Shown: positions 48,242 to 56,910 of the stretch, in pieces
How positions within the stretch are numbered: position 1 is the stretch's first letter
How the letters are laid out: every line of letters starts with the position of its first letter
NCBI RefSeq assembly: GCF_014595955.1
Contig: NZ_JABVCF010000004.1
Span: forward strand, 124,001-188,000
From: Pseudaminobacter soli (ex Zhang et al. 2022)
GTDB lineage: Bacteria; Pseudomonadota; Alphaproteobacteria; Rhizobiales; Rhizobiaceae
Length of the DNA: 64,000 bases
Direction of reading: 5' to 3'
Notes under the pieces: model-generated
The model's input: only the letters and a program-made list of their open reading frames with translations
What the model was told of the DNA's origin: nothing
The model's database searches: none
Program-made: the position numbers and the translations under genes

Positions 48242-48718
48242 ATGTCTGCATGGATGGTTTCTAACGCCCACGTCACCGCAATGATTTCTTGTGCGGTCGC
48301 ACTGTTCCGGGAGTCCGACTCCTTCTCCGAGTTCCGTCTTGCTAATGGCAAGACGGCCGCGCGCCACGCTTTGGCCACTGCCGATCTGACCGAGCTTGGC
48401 AAGCTCCTGCTTCAGGAGAACGCCAAGAGCCTCGACGCCCGCTATCCCGGCGATAAGGGGTCAAGCGATGGCGACATGTACCATCAAGAGGAGATCGACT
48501 CCTATGTCTACGCCCGCGACAGTCACGCGGCCGGTCAGGATGTCGGATTCCTTGCCAAGTTGATTAGCTGTTACGCTTATCAGTCCTGCGAACATGACGG
48601 CTGGGAGACCAGCGCGGCCAAGCAATGGTGCGACTGGGCGCAGGAGGTCGGCATCTCGGTCCTGCCGAGCTACAAGCGCGCACCATGGGGCTATGACGGA
48701 CCGCCCGCGCCGCGTTGA
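48242..48718 (+). CDS. cassette protein of a widespread unknown family, 158 aa
   Basis: Starts MSAWMVSNAHVTAMISCAVA, a family start I recognise from many phage genomes without known function. Type 2 promoter. Followed by a GCCGGGCC...GGCCCGGC-type terminator at about 48738-48766. Confidence 0.78.
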   Translation: MSAWMVSNAHVTAMISCAVALFRESDSFSEFRLANGKTAARHALATADLTELGKLLLQENAKSLDARYPGDKGSSDGDMYHQEEIDSYVYARDSHAAGQDVGFLAKLISCYAYQSCEHDGWETSAAKQWCDWAQEVGISVLPSYKRAPWGYDGPPAPR

Positions 48719-48903
48719 CACACACGCGGGCCAAAGGAGGCCGGGCCGATCGCCCGGCCTCTTTTTCGCGCCGCGCCGGCCGTTAACCCTACCCGAGTAA
48801 GGTTAACGCCGATCGCCGGCCGCGTTAACCTTTCTGTCCAGATTTGCTTGCATCTGGCACAATCTCCGCTATTGTGGAATAGTCAACGCAAACGGAGGCT
48901 CCC

Positions 48904-49302
48904 ATGCCGCTACCTTCTCACCTGTTCATCGCCGATGACGGCGCGCTCTACGACACCCGCGAACCAAACTGGGCGGAGCGCGCCCTTCGCCCGGTCTACA
49001 GAAAGACCGCCGTAACCATCCACGATGTCGCCGAACTGAAGGCGACCCTGCGCGTCGGTTCGCATGCATGGCCGGGTGGCTATCCCCTGTACATCGTATT
49101 GCAGGATGGATCGCCGATCACCCATGACACCGCGCGCAAGAATTTCCGCGAACTGGTCGCCGCAATGTGGGACGAGAACCTGCGCAACGACTGGCGACCG
49201 GTCGCCACGGGAATCAACTGGGAAGACCCGGACCTGTACGACGCGCACACAAATGAGCGAATCCCCTCGGCCTATGCCGAGCCGGAGGAGGAGGCGGCGT
49301 GA
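48904..49302 (+). CDS. cassette protein, 132 aa, ends in Ala-Ala
   Basis: MPLPSHLFIADDGALYDTRE; alpha/beta. Ends PEEEAA; the stop overlaps the GTG of the next tiny gene. Confidence 0.77.
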   Translation: MPLPSHLFIADDGALYDTREPNWAERALRPVYRKTAVTIHDVAELKATLRVGSHAWPGGYPLYIVLQDGSPITHDTARKNFRELVAAMWDENLRNDWRPVATGINWEDPDLYDAHTNERIPSAYAEPEEEAA

Positions 49303-49370
49303 TCCTGCTGGTCCGACTCTTCGGGCTGGCACTGGCGCTGCTGTTTGCCTTCATCGTCTTCCAACTATGA
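49299..49370 (+). CDS. 23-residue transmembrane microprotein (GTG start)
   Basis: Hydrophobic peptide ending FAFIVFQL with two Leu/Ala-rich turns. The GTG overlaps the upstream stop (GCGTGA). Confidence 0.5.
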   Translation: MILLVRLFGLALALLFAFIVFQL

Positions 49371-49553
49371 CCGGGCGCAAGCCCGGTCCTTCCCTCCCCG
49401 GCCGGCGTTAACCCTACCCGCGTAAGGTTAACGCGCCGAGCGCCGGCCGCACCTGTCGGCGTTAACCTTACCTGCCGGCCGGTCAAGTTTCCGCTTGCAA
49501 TTGTCCAGAATTACTTTACAACTCAAGGAGGTCAACGCAACGGAGTTTCCGCG

Positions 49554-50186
49554 ATGGAACGCATAAAACTTCCCAACGGCTGGTCCGCCGAAATTCATCA
49601 GGATGAGGACTGCGAACGTCCCTATCAGGACGATGACGCGGTGCGGATCGTCGTCCTGCACGGCCGTTACATCGATCCGGCCAAGGGAAACTGCGGATCG
49701 GACCCGGATGAGGTCGCGCGCTGGGTCAAGGAAAACGCCCGCGATTGGTTCGTGACCAATCTCTATCTGTACGATCATAGCGGCGTCGCCTATCGGGCCG
49801 GCGAACGCAATCCATTCTCCTGCCCATGGGATAGCGGGCAGGTTGGCATCGTCGCGCTCAAAAAGAGCGAATGGGGACGCGGCAAGGGCGAACGCAACGC
49901 CAAGCGGCTGGAATATGCCAAGTCCGTCGCCGAGGAGTATGGCCGCTGGGCCAATGGCGAATGCTATGGCTATGTGCTGCACGATCCCGAGGGCGAGGAA
50001 AGCGACTCCTGCTGGGGACACATCGGTTACGATTGGGTATGCGAGGCCGCGAAGGACGCGGCCGAGGCCGGCGAGAAAGCCCGGCAACGGAGATTGAAGG
50101 AGGAGCAGGAGGAACGGAGACTGGCCCGGCAATCCAGAACCAAAGCTTACATCCGCAACCACGTGCCGCTGGACAGGCGAGTCTAG
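49554..50186 (+). CDS. cassette protein, 210 aa
   Basis: Leader GTCAACGCAACGGAG. MERIKLPNGWSAEIHQDEDC; Trp- and Tyr-rich core and a charged C-terminal helix. A terminator (GGCCGGACA...TGTCCGGCC) follows at 50216-50244. Confidence 0.78.
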   Translation: MERIKLPNGWSAEIHQDEDCERPYQDDDAVRIVVLHGRYIDPAKGNCGSDPDEVARWVKENARDWFVTNLYLYDHSGVAYRAGERNPFSCPWDSGQVGIVALKKSEWGRGKGERNAKRLEYAKSVAEEYGRWANGECYGYVLHDPEGEESDSCWGHIGYDWVCEAAKDAAEAGEKARQRRLKEEQEERRLARQSRTKAYIRNHVPLDRRV

Positions 50187-50429
50187 GAGGTCGACAAATC
50201 CCACACATTGATTAAAAGGCCGGACAAACTGTCCGGCCTTTTTGCTTGTCCGGCCGGTGTTAACCTTACCTGATCAAGGTTAACGGCCGTCGACGAGGCC
50301 TCCGACCTCGACCTCCGCGTTAACCTTACCGTCGACATCGGAGTTCGATTTTTGAAAAATTAGCTTGCATCCGTCCAGAAAATCTGTACGGTCAGAGTTG
50401 TCAATGCAACGCGAAATGGAGATCGCACA

Positions 50430-51515
50430 ATGACCACTCTGATCAACGCCCACAACAATTGGGCGCGCCGCGCACCCGATGAACGCTTTTCGTCGGTCGC
50501 GGACCTGCACGCCGCAGCCCTCAACTACAAGAACGCTGCGCGGCAGACCTCGAACCTGCCCGCCACCCGGCTGGAGGCGAAGGCGACCGAGGACGGCGCA
50601 GTCGTCCTCAACGGGTCGATGACCGAAACTAAGCTCACTCACTGGAGCTTTGGCCAGCTTGCCAAGATCGCCGATGCGCCGGCCGGCTATCTTCAGGACC
50701 TGCCCGCGCCGCTTGCGGCCGACTGCCTGAACAACGGCCTGCGCAAGGCGGGCGGCAAGGTCAACCTGTTCTACAAGATGGATGATCCGACCGAGCCGGC
50801 CGGCATGCGCACGCTGCGCGCGCTGACCTCGAACCGCTATACCCGAATCTGGAATAGTGACATCACCCGCCGACTTGGCGAACTGGAGGCCGAAGGGCCA
50901 TGGCAGCCCGCGCCGGCTGCGTTTGACGGCAGCCGTGGGTTGTATCTCGGCGACCGCGACATGTTCGCCTTTATGGTTGACAATGATCGCCGTATCTTCG
51001 AGACTGGTCCTGCTGGAGGCCTAAGCCGTGGATTTTTCGTAGAAAACTCCGAAGTCGGCGCGGCCTCTTTCAAGTTCACCAGCTTCCTGTATGAGTTTGT
51101 ATGTGGCAACCACCGCGTGTGGGGCGCTTCCGAAGTCAAGGAGGTGCGCATCCGTCACGTGGGCGCGGCCGACGACTCCGCCTTCCGTCAACTGGAGGCC
51201 GAACTGGTCGCCTATGCCAATGCATCGGCGGCAGACGATGAACTGAAAATCCAGCGCATGCGCCGCTATACGCTGGGCAAGGACCTCGACGCCGTCATCG
51301 ATACCGTTATGGGCTTGCGAGTGCCCGGACTCGGCAAGAAGATGATCGAAGCAGGCTACGATCGCGCAGAGCAGTACATTGATTGGTACGGCGCGCCTAA
51401 CACCGCTTGGGCGCTGGCCGGAGGCCTGACGCAGATCGCCCGCGACATGCCGAACGCTAACGATCGGGTGGCGCTGGAGCGGGCTTCCTCGAAGGTCATG
51501 GAAATGGCCTTCTGA
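50430..51515 (+). CDS. DUF932-like protein, 361 aa
   Basis: SNLPATRLEAKATEDGA, YLQDLPAPLAADCLN, RALTSNRYTRIWNSD, GLSRGFFVENSEVG and FEFVCGNHRVWG-type segments match the layout of DUF932, common in phages and plasmids with no proven activity. It is the largest gene of the cassette array. Leader variant GTCAATGCAACGCG. Confidence 0.8.
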   Translation: MTTLINAHNNWARRAPDERFSSVADLHAAALNYKNAARQTSNLPATRLEAKATEDGAVVLNGSMTETKLTHWSFGQLAKIADAPAGYLQDLPAPLAADCLNNGLRKAGGKVNLFYKMDDPTEPAGMRTLRALTSNRYTRIWNSDITRRLGELEAEGPWQPAPAAFDGSRGLYLGDRDMFAFMVDNDRRIFETGPAGGLSRGFFVENSEVGAASFKFTSFLYEFVCGNHRVWGASEVKEVRIRHVGAADDSAFRQLEAELVAYANASAADDELKIQRMRRYTLGKDLDAVIDTVMGLRVPGLGKKMIEAGYDRAEQYIDWYGAPNTAWALAGGLTQIARDMPNANDRVALERASSKVMEMAF

Positions 51516-51742
51516 TCCGACCGGGCCGGGCGAAAAGCCCGGCCCTCCCCTCCCCGAACGGCCCGGTTTCGACCGGGCCGTTTTGATTCAAACTTTAATC
51601 GTCGGCCGGCCGAAATTAACCCTACACGATTAAGGTTAACGGAAATCGGAGCCGTCGACGACCTCCGACCGTCCATATTTTCCGCTTGCATCCGTCAAGA
51701 TTTCCTGTACAAATCAGGAGGTCAACGCAACGGAGATGAGAC

Positions 51743-52252
51743 ATGCCTGAGTTCATCATGGAAGGAAAGGAACTCCCTGAGTTCCGCAAACTCGATAGCT
51801 TCACACAGGGCTACATCCAAGCCCTATTCTTCACCGAATGCGAGCCTAACACCACGGCGGACGCCGGACAGGTCGACGACTTCATTCGGCTCTGGGACCC
51901 GGAAACGCAATCGAGCCTCCCCGGCGATGTCGGTTTCGCCGATCTCGACGCCGACTCGCTGGCGCGGATCATCAAGGCCTGTCAGGAGTTCCAAGCGATC
52001 TACGAAGCGGACCTCGATACCGTCGACGGCTACGCCCATGGCCGACGCGGTGAGACATATTGCCGGGAACACGCCGGCCATGACTTCTGGCTGACCCGCA
52101 ACGGCCATGGCGCTGGCTTCTGGGACCGCTACAAGTCCTCAGACGACCAGCCCGACGTGAAGGCGGCATTCGATCGCCTCAGCGATGCGGCCAAGGCCAA
52201 GGGCGAATGCTGGGCCACCTATGGCGATGACGGCAAGGTCTACCAGTCTTGA
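51743..52252 (+). CDS. cassette protein, 169 aa
   Basis: MPEFIMEGKELPEFRKLDSF; FTQGYIQALFFTECEP and HDFWLTRNGHGAGFWDR segments, the latter seen in several small phage proteins. No known function. Confidence 0.78.
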   Translation: MPEFIMEGKELPEFRKLDSFTQGYIQALFFTECEPNTTADAGQVDDFIRLWDPETQSSLPGDVGFADLDADSLARIIKACQEFQAIYEADLDTVDGYAHGRRGETYCREHAGHDFWLTRNGHGAGFWDRYKSSDDQPDVKAAFDRLSDAAKAKGECWATYGDDGKVYQS

Positions 52253-52321
52253 CGTGATTCCGTCCCGGTGACCGGCGCGACGCCGGGCCGGGATCATGCA
52301 GAGCGCGCCGCAAGGTGTTTT

Positions 52322-52384
52322 ATGCAAGCCGTGTTTTCGCTGATCCTATCGGGTCTATTCCTTTACATTCTATGGCCCTTGTGA
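52322..52384 (+). CDS. 20-residue transmembrane microprotein
   Basis: MQAVFSLILSGLFLYILWPL, twin of the peptide at 48014. Both lie after a cassette gene and before a terminator (here at about 52385-52416). Confidence 0.6.
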   Translation: MQAVFSLILSGLFLYILWPL

Positions 52385-52557
52385 GGCCGGGCCGGGGAAC
52401 CTCCCCGGCCTTTCTTTTGCGCCGCGCCGGCCGTTAACCCTACACCATTAAGGTAAACGCCGCGCCGGCCGCGCGTTAACCTTGCTGCGCGCAACGGCTT
52501 GCATCTGTCCAGCGAATCTGTACAAATCAGGAGGTCAACGCAACGGAGTTTCACACA

Positions 52558-53142
52558 ATGACCCGCAAGGAATTTGACCTGCACGGCTTCACCGCCGCAC
52601 TCGCCGCCGTCCTCGGCGGCAAAGATCAGTCCAATTCAGACCATTCGATGACGCGGCTTAGCGTCATGACTGGAGCGGTGGAGATGAGCCTGCGCACCGG
52701 CTACGGCTCGACATGGAACAAGGTGACGATCTGCCCCTATTTTCCATGCCAGCAAGGCTTGAACCACTATGAGCAAATCAAGGTCGACTCGATAACCGTG
52801 ACCGGCGATCGTGACATAGCGGCCGTGGCCAAGGACGTTAAGCGGCGCATTCTCGACGGCATCGAACCCAAGCTGGAGGAGGCGCGCGCCCGCGTCGCCG
52901 CCCGTGAGACGCTGAAAAGCAGCGTCGCCGAACGTGCGGCCGATTGGCAAAGGCGTTTCCCCGGACTGCAAGTGAAGATCAGCAGTGATGGAACGGGCGC
53001 AGATGTTTATTACAACCGCGCCGGCCGTTATCTCAACGGCTCAATGACCCGCGATGGTACGCTGAGTCTTCAGCGGGTGTCACTCGACGGGCCTGAGACC
53101 TCTGAGGCACTGCTGGCCTTACTGACCGCCGCGCCGCGTTGA
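52558..53142 (+). CDS. cassette protein, 194 aa
   Basis: MTRKEFDLHGFTAALAAVLG; alpha/beta with a helical middle (LEEARARVAARETLKSS). Leader GTCAACGCAACGGAG. Confidence 0.78.
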   Translation: MTRKEFDLHGFTAALAAVLGGKDQSNSDHSMTRLSVMTGAVEMSLRTGYGSTWNKVTICPYFPCQQGLNHYEQIKVDSITVTGDRDIAAVAKDVKRRILDGIEPKLEEARARVAARETLKSSVAERAADWQRRFPGLQVKISSDGTGADVYYNRAGRYLNGSMTRDGTLSLQRVSLDGPETSEALLALLTAAPR

Positions 53143-53387
53143 CATCTAAGCGCGGCAACGGCCGGGGATGAGCCAAGCTCTCCCCGGCCTTTTCACGCGT
53201 GCACCTGAGACCTGTTAACCATATCCGGGTAAGGTTAACGCCGTCCTAACGGGCCGGGACCCTTCGGAATCAAACTCCGGGCCTTTCGAATCGCTGGTTA
53301 ACTTTATCTCCGCTTTTGTACAGTTTCGCTTGACTTGTCGCACTCCGGCCCTATCCTCGACCCTGTCAACGCAATGGAGTTCATGAC

Positions 53388-54026
53388 ATGGCCAAGGAAA
53401 AGTTTTTGATCATCGCCGAAAAGATGATTCCGGACTGTTTCGGTGTCTTCTCGGAGACCGCCAATTGCGCGGCGATCGACGCCGGCACCGCTGACCCGTC
53501 CGATCCTTATAGCTGGATCGAGGCGAGCTTCGAGATCAAGCTGGTGCGCTATCGCGAGGCCACCCACATTTGCAGCCTCACCCCGTCCGCTTATTATGTC
53601 TGGCTGCAAAACCAGTTTGTCGGCGAGCCGAACGCCGCGTGGGATCGCGATGGTGATCCTGAGGGTCTGGAGTTCGAAAACGGTGGCGAATGTCACGGCT
53701 ATGGCACCTATCGCGATGAGTACGATCCGCGCTTCATTTGCGAGACCTTCACAATCGACACGATGAAGGACCTCCCCGATCCGATGCGCAAGCCGACCGT
53801 GCGCAACACCCTGTCACACCGCACCGACAAGGAACAGTCGGCGCTCGATCGCTATCACCGGGCAATCTGGAAAGCTGCCGAGGAGGCCGCGCGCGAGATG
53901 ATGTGCAATAGTCTCTGGTGCGACATCCTGAACGTCTACACCTATCGCCAGTGGGAGCGCGACAAGCTGGAGGCCACACGGCGGCGATCATTGGATGAGT
54001 CCAAGCGTGCATGGATGAGCCTGTGA
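53388..54026 (+). CDS. cassette protein, 212 aa
   Basis: MAKEKFLIIAEKMIPDCFGV; helical C-terminus. Leader variant GTCAACGCAATGGAG. No family known. Confidence 0.78.
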   Translation: MAKEKFLIIAEKMIPDCFGVFSETANCAAIDAGTADPSDPYSWIEASFEIKLVRYREATHICSLTPSAYYVWLQNQFVGEPNAAWDRDGDPEGLEFENGGECHGYGTYRDEYDPRFICETFTIDTMKDLPDPMRKPTVRNTLSHRTDKEQSALDRYHRAIWKAAEEAAREMMCNSLWCDILNVYTYRQWERDKLEATRRRSLDESKRAWMSL

Positions 54027-54278
54027 TCAGCATGTGATGAGATCGCGGGCGCTTCATCCCTCCCCCCGGAGCCGCGCGCCTGCGAGACGCGGGGACCTCC
54101 CGCCGAGGTCCCGGCGTTTTCGTTTGCCGGCCGGCGTTAACCATACCGAGGTAAGGTTAACGGCTACGCCTGCCCGCGTTAACCAAAGATGCCGGGGACC
54201 CTTCGGAATCAAAGATAGGGCCTTGCTATTATTGCAGAATGCAATATTCTGATCTGGTCAACGCAACGGAGTTTTCAC

Positions 54279-54563
54279 ATGTCCATCGAAGTCGATACCG
54301 TCACTGCGCCGGCCTACTGGGCTTCAGCCCTGATCAATGGTGATGAGTCCGGCATGGAGGACCACGAGATCAAGGCAATGGAGATGTGGCTGAAAGGTCT
54401 CGGCGACTTCTACGTCGTCGACGTTGCCCGCGATGAGGCCGGGGAGTCGCAGGAGGCGCGCTTCACTTGGAGCTATGAACTGTATGGCGGCACGGCTCAA
54501 GGTGGAGACGTTCTCGACTATGTGGTGCACCGAATCGTCAAGCAGGAGGCCGGCGCGGCTTAG
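54279..54563 (+). CDS. cassette protein, 94 aa, ends in Ala-Ala
   Basis: Preceded by a GGGACCCTTCGGAATCAAA repeat in the promoter region. MSIEVDTVTAPAYWASALIN; ends EAGAA. Confidence 0.77.
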   Translation: MSIEVDTVTAPAYWASALINGDESGMEDHEIKAMEMWLKGLGDFYVVDVARDEAGESQEARFTWSYELYGGTAQGGDVLDYVVHRIVKQEAGAA

Positions 54564-54790
54564 GCCGAGCCCTTTCCTATCGCTGATCTCGCTGGATGGC
54601 GGGAGCGCATGCAGAACCTGATCGAGGGCGGGCCGCGCAAGCGGCCCTTTCCTTGTGCGGCCGAGGCCGTTAACCTTGACCCGGTAAGGTAAACAAATGC
54701 ACCGGCCGGCGTTAACCATGTTTCCGAATGGGCCTTGCATTTAATGCAGGATGCAATATTCTGCACTGGTCAACGCAACGGAGTTACGAA

Positions 54791-55045
54791 ATGTCCATCA
54801 CCCAGACCAAAGGCGCGATCATCGCAACCGGCGAGGGCGTCAGCGTCTTTCAGGCGATCACGATCAAGACCGCCCTGAAGCTCTACGCCAAGACAGGCAT
54901 CAAGGCCAATCGGGCATACACGCCGAAGGCCATGATGACCATGGCCGAGAAGATCACGGGCCAGAAGTTCCGGGCACGGGATTACCTCGGCGCGGTCGCC
55001 GGGCTGGAGACGTGGATCGACGAGCGCAAGGAGGCAGGGGCGTAA
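54791..55045 (+). CDS. cassette protein, 84 aa
   Basis: Type 2 promoter and leader. MSITQTKGAIIATGEGVSVF; helical body. Confidence 0.77.
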   Translation: MSITQTKGAIIATGEGVSVFQAITIKTALKLYAKTGIKANRAYTPKAMMTMAEKITGQKFRARDYLGAVAGLETWIDERKEAGA

Positions 55046-55265
55046 GCCCCTCGACCTTGCCTAAAATTTTACCGAAATTTTTTACCGACCGTTAACCATA
55101 CTCAGGTAAGGTAAACGAAAAGTTAACGCGACCGGCGCAGGTCGAGGCCGCGCGCCGGCCGCGTTAACGCGCCGTTAACCATGTCCAGAATAGGTCGACA
55201 AAGGCGCTTGCAATTCATGCAGGATGCACTAATCTCCGTCATGTCAACGCAACGGAGATTTGGTC

Positions 55266-55427
55266 ATGAAAAAGAATGTTCTGCACTTCGGACTGGATAG
55301 CGGATTCAAGGCGATCGCCCGCGATCACAACGTGACTCGCCGGACTTTCAAGGGCGAATACGTCACGGTAAAGCCGAGCTTCGCCCGCGTCATCGTCGAC
55401 GCGATCAAAAACATTTTCGGCCTTTAA
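55266..55427 (+). CDS. cassette protein, 53 aa
   Basis: Type 2 promoter and leader. MKKNVLHFGLDSGFKAIARD; basic, ends IFGL. AAGGAGG after its stop serves the next gene. Confidence 0.7.
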   Translation: MKKNVLHFGLDSGFKAIARDHNVTRRTFKGEYVTVKPSFARVIVDAIKNIFGL

Positions 55428-55439
55428 GGAGGCCGAGAA

Positions 55440-55604
55440 ATGAAGCCGATCCGCTTCGATATCATCGATCGCCACACTGGAAAGAAGGTCGGCGAGGCGA
55501 CGACTCGGGCAGGGGCGAATCGCTCCGTTGATCGCCGCGATAACGCGTATGGCGCATATCGATACTCGGCAAAACCGATCTATGCCGAGGACAAGGCCGC
55601 GTAA
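55440..55604 (+). CDS. small basic protein, 54 aa, ends in Ala-Ala
   Basis: Strong AAGGAGG ribosome site. MKPIRFDIIDRHTGKKVGEA; ends EDKAA with the stop inside the terminator stem at 55595-55615. Confidence 0.7.
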   Translation: MKPIRFDIIDRHTGKKVGEATTRAGANRSVDRRDNAYGAYRYSAKPIYAEDKAA

Positions 55605-55615
55605 GCGGCCTTTTC
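55595..55615 (+). terminator. intrinsic terminator containing a stop codon
   Basis: GGCCGC-GTAA-GCGGCC then TTTTCTTTT. Confidence 0.87.
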
Positions 55616-55734
55616 TTTTGCCGATCGAGGCCGTTAACCCGGCGTTAACCATGTCCAGAATGGGTTTACAATCGTCCTTGCAATTCGTGCCGAATGCAAT
55701 ATTCTGTCCTTGTCAACGCAACGGAGTAAGCAAA

Positions 55735-55911
55735 ATGCGCTGCAAGATTTTCAATCTCTTCGAAGGCGAAATTCTTTTCCGAGTCGGCGAGGCGTTTCAC
55801 GTCCAGTTGGACAACGGAATCGAAGTCAAGGTCGACGCGGCCGATGTCGATTTCTTCGCCTACATGCCGACGATCGAACTGGTCGAAGTTGTGGAGTATG
55901 TCGCGGCTTAG
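55735..55911 (+). CDS. cassette protein, 58 aa, ends in Ala-Ala
   Basis: MRCKIFNLFEGEILFRVGEA; beta-rich. Ends EYVAA. Confidence 0.75.
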   Translation: MRCKIFNLFEGEILFRVGEAFHVQLDNGIEVKVDAADVDFFAYMPTIELVEVVEYVAA

Positions 55912-55941
55912 GCCGCGACATTTCAACCGAGGAGGTTTGAA

Positions 55942-56184
55942 ATGCAGCCTTTCACCCTTTCGATCGAAACCGATGCTGGCACCTATCGGCACGGATTCCA
56001 TCTCGGCACAATCGAGCGACTCGCGCGCGAACTGGCGGAGGAGATTTGTCTAAAGCGGAGGCCGCAACGCGGCACGCGAATCGTCACTGTCGCGCTTTGC
56101 CGCTTTGAGTCGATCGTCGACGTTTTCGACGGTAAAGACTGGTCAAATGCGCTGCTTTCCAAGTTCGCCGAGGAGGCCGCGTAA
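55942..56184 (+). CDS. hypothetical protein, 80 aa, ends in Ala-Ala
   Basis: GAGGAGG ribosome site. MQPFTLSIETDAGTYRHGFH; ends KFAEEAA with the stop in the terminator stem. Confidence 0.75.
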   Translation: MQPFTLSIETDAGTYRHGFHLGTIERLARELAEEICLKRRPQRGTRIVTVALCRFESIVDVFDGKDWSNALLSKFAEEAA

Positions 56185-56195
56185 GCGGCCTTTTC
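56175..56195 (+). terminator. intrinsic terminator containing a stop codon
   Basis: GGCCGC-GTAA-GCGGCC then TTTTCTTTT. Confidence 0.87.
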
Positions 56196-56304
56196 TTTTG
56201 TTAACTCGGCGTTAACCATGGCGAGGAGTGGTTTACAAAAGGACTTGCGGCAATTCGTGCGGCATGCAATATTCACATTGTCAACGCAACTGAGGAGTCA
56301 CCAA

Positions 56305-56535
56305 ATGCGCCGCTATCATCGTCCTGAAATGCTCCGCCAAGCCGCCCGCGTCCTCGGGCTGAATCGCACGCGCGATGGCGATCTCCGCCCCATGGTTTAT
56401 GCTCTCCGCATGCTGCCGCGCCTTAACACTCCTGAGGAGAATCAGCGACTCGATGCGGCCGTTTACGCAATGCGACATTGGACGGAATTTCAAAACTTGT
56501 GCGGCCGTGTTCGAACTGGTCGCGAAACACTCTAA
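56305..56535 (+). CDS. cassette protein, 76 aa
   Basis: Leader GTCAACGCAACTGAGGAG. MRRYHRPEMLRQAARVLGLN; basic helical protein, possibly nucleic-acid binding. Confidence 0.75.
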   Translation: MRRYHRPEMLRQAARVLGLNRTRDGDLRPMVYALRMLPRLNTPEENQRLDAAVYAMRHWTEFQNLCGRVRTGRETL

Positions 56536-56541
56536 AAGAAA

Positions 56542-56563
56542 GGCCGCGAAAGCGGCCTTTTTC
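56542..56563 (+). terminator. intrinsic terminator
   Basis: AGGCCGC-GAAA-GCGGCCT then a T run; same stem as elsewhere but placed after the stop. Confidence 0.88.
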
Positions 56564-56570
56564 TTTTACT

Positions 56571-56805
56571 GCACGCGATCGGCCGTCCTGCCGTCCAGAG
56601 GCGCGCCTGCACGCGATCGGCCGTCCTGCCGTCCAGAGGCGCGCCTGCACGCGATCGGCCGTCCTGCCGTCCAGAGGCGCGCCTGCACGCGATCGGCCGT
56701 CCTGCCGTCCAGAGGCGCGCCTGCACGCGATCGGCCGTCCTGCCGTCCAGAGGCGCGCCTGCACGCGATCGGCCGTCCTGCCGTCCAGAGGCGCGCCTGC
56801 ACGCG
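56571..56805. repeat. 38-bp tandem repeat, six full copies plus a partial
   Basis: Copies begin at 56571, 56609, 56647, 56685, 56723 and 56761; a seventh stops after GCACGCG at 56799. The copies are identical. Each contains CGATCG and GGCGCGCC palindromes and a GTCCAGAGG segment close to the promoter box. It lies between a terminator and the last cassette promoter. Confidence 0.97.
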
Positions 56806-56910
56806 TTAACCTCTTGTTAACCATGTCCAGTATTGGTTTACAAAAGGACTTGTGCCAAATCATGCGCCATGCAATAACACTCTTGTCAACGCAACTGAGG
56901 AGTTCAAGAC

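Larger units (their letters stand above)
42422..55116. repeat. 26-bp quasi-palindrome family GTTAACC-N12-GGTTAAC (23 copies)
   Basis: Consensus GTTAACCNTACCNNGTAAGGTTAAC. Start positions: about 42423, 42727, 42760, 42793, 42846, 43200, 43813, 44735, 45143, 45952, 46337, 46803, 47501, 48105, 48781, 49407, 50260, 51617, 52433, 53215, 54135, 54669 and 55091. The spacing between the two TTAA cores is constant. Almost every copy lies between the terminator of one cassette and the promoter of the next. A few have one diverged end (AAAC or ATTA). Confidence 0.93.
42900..56910 (+). promoter_or_regulatory. family of about 23 cassette promoters with common leader
   Basis: Each promoter is followed by the leader GTCAACGCAACGGAG (minor variants), whose GGAG is the ribosome site. 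Two cores are seen. Type 1: TGTCCAGATTCGCTTTACA, then TATGGT or TAAGGT about 16-17 bases later (near 43269, 43891, 45210, 46015, 46867, 47565). Type 2: GCTTGCAATTCATGC, then ATGCACTATTCT (near 42909, 44827, 48184, 54733, 55207, 55679, 56244, 56853). Intermediate forms with GTCCAGA inside the spacer occur near 46398, 48848, 49508, 50365, 51687, 52500, 53332 and 54227. A GTTAACC half-site usually precedes the TGTCCAGA box. Confidence 0.85.

Noticed and set aside
56571-56805. CRISPR array
   Set aside because: Copies are contiguous and identical with no spacers, and no cas genes are present.
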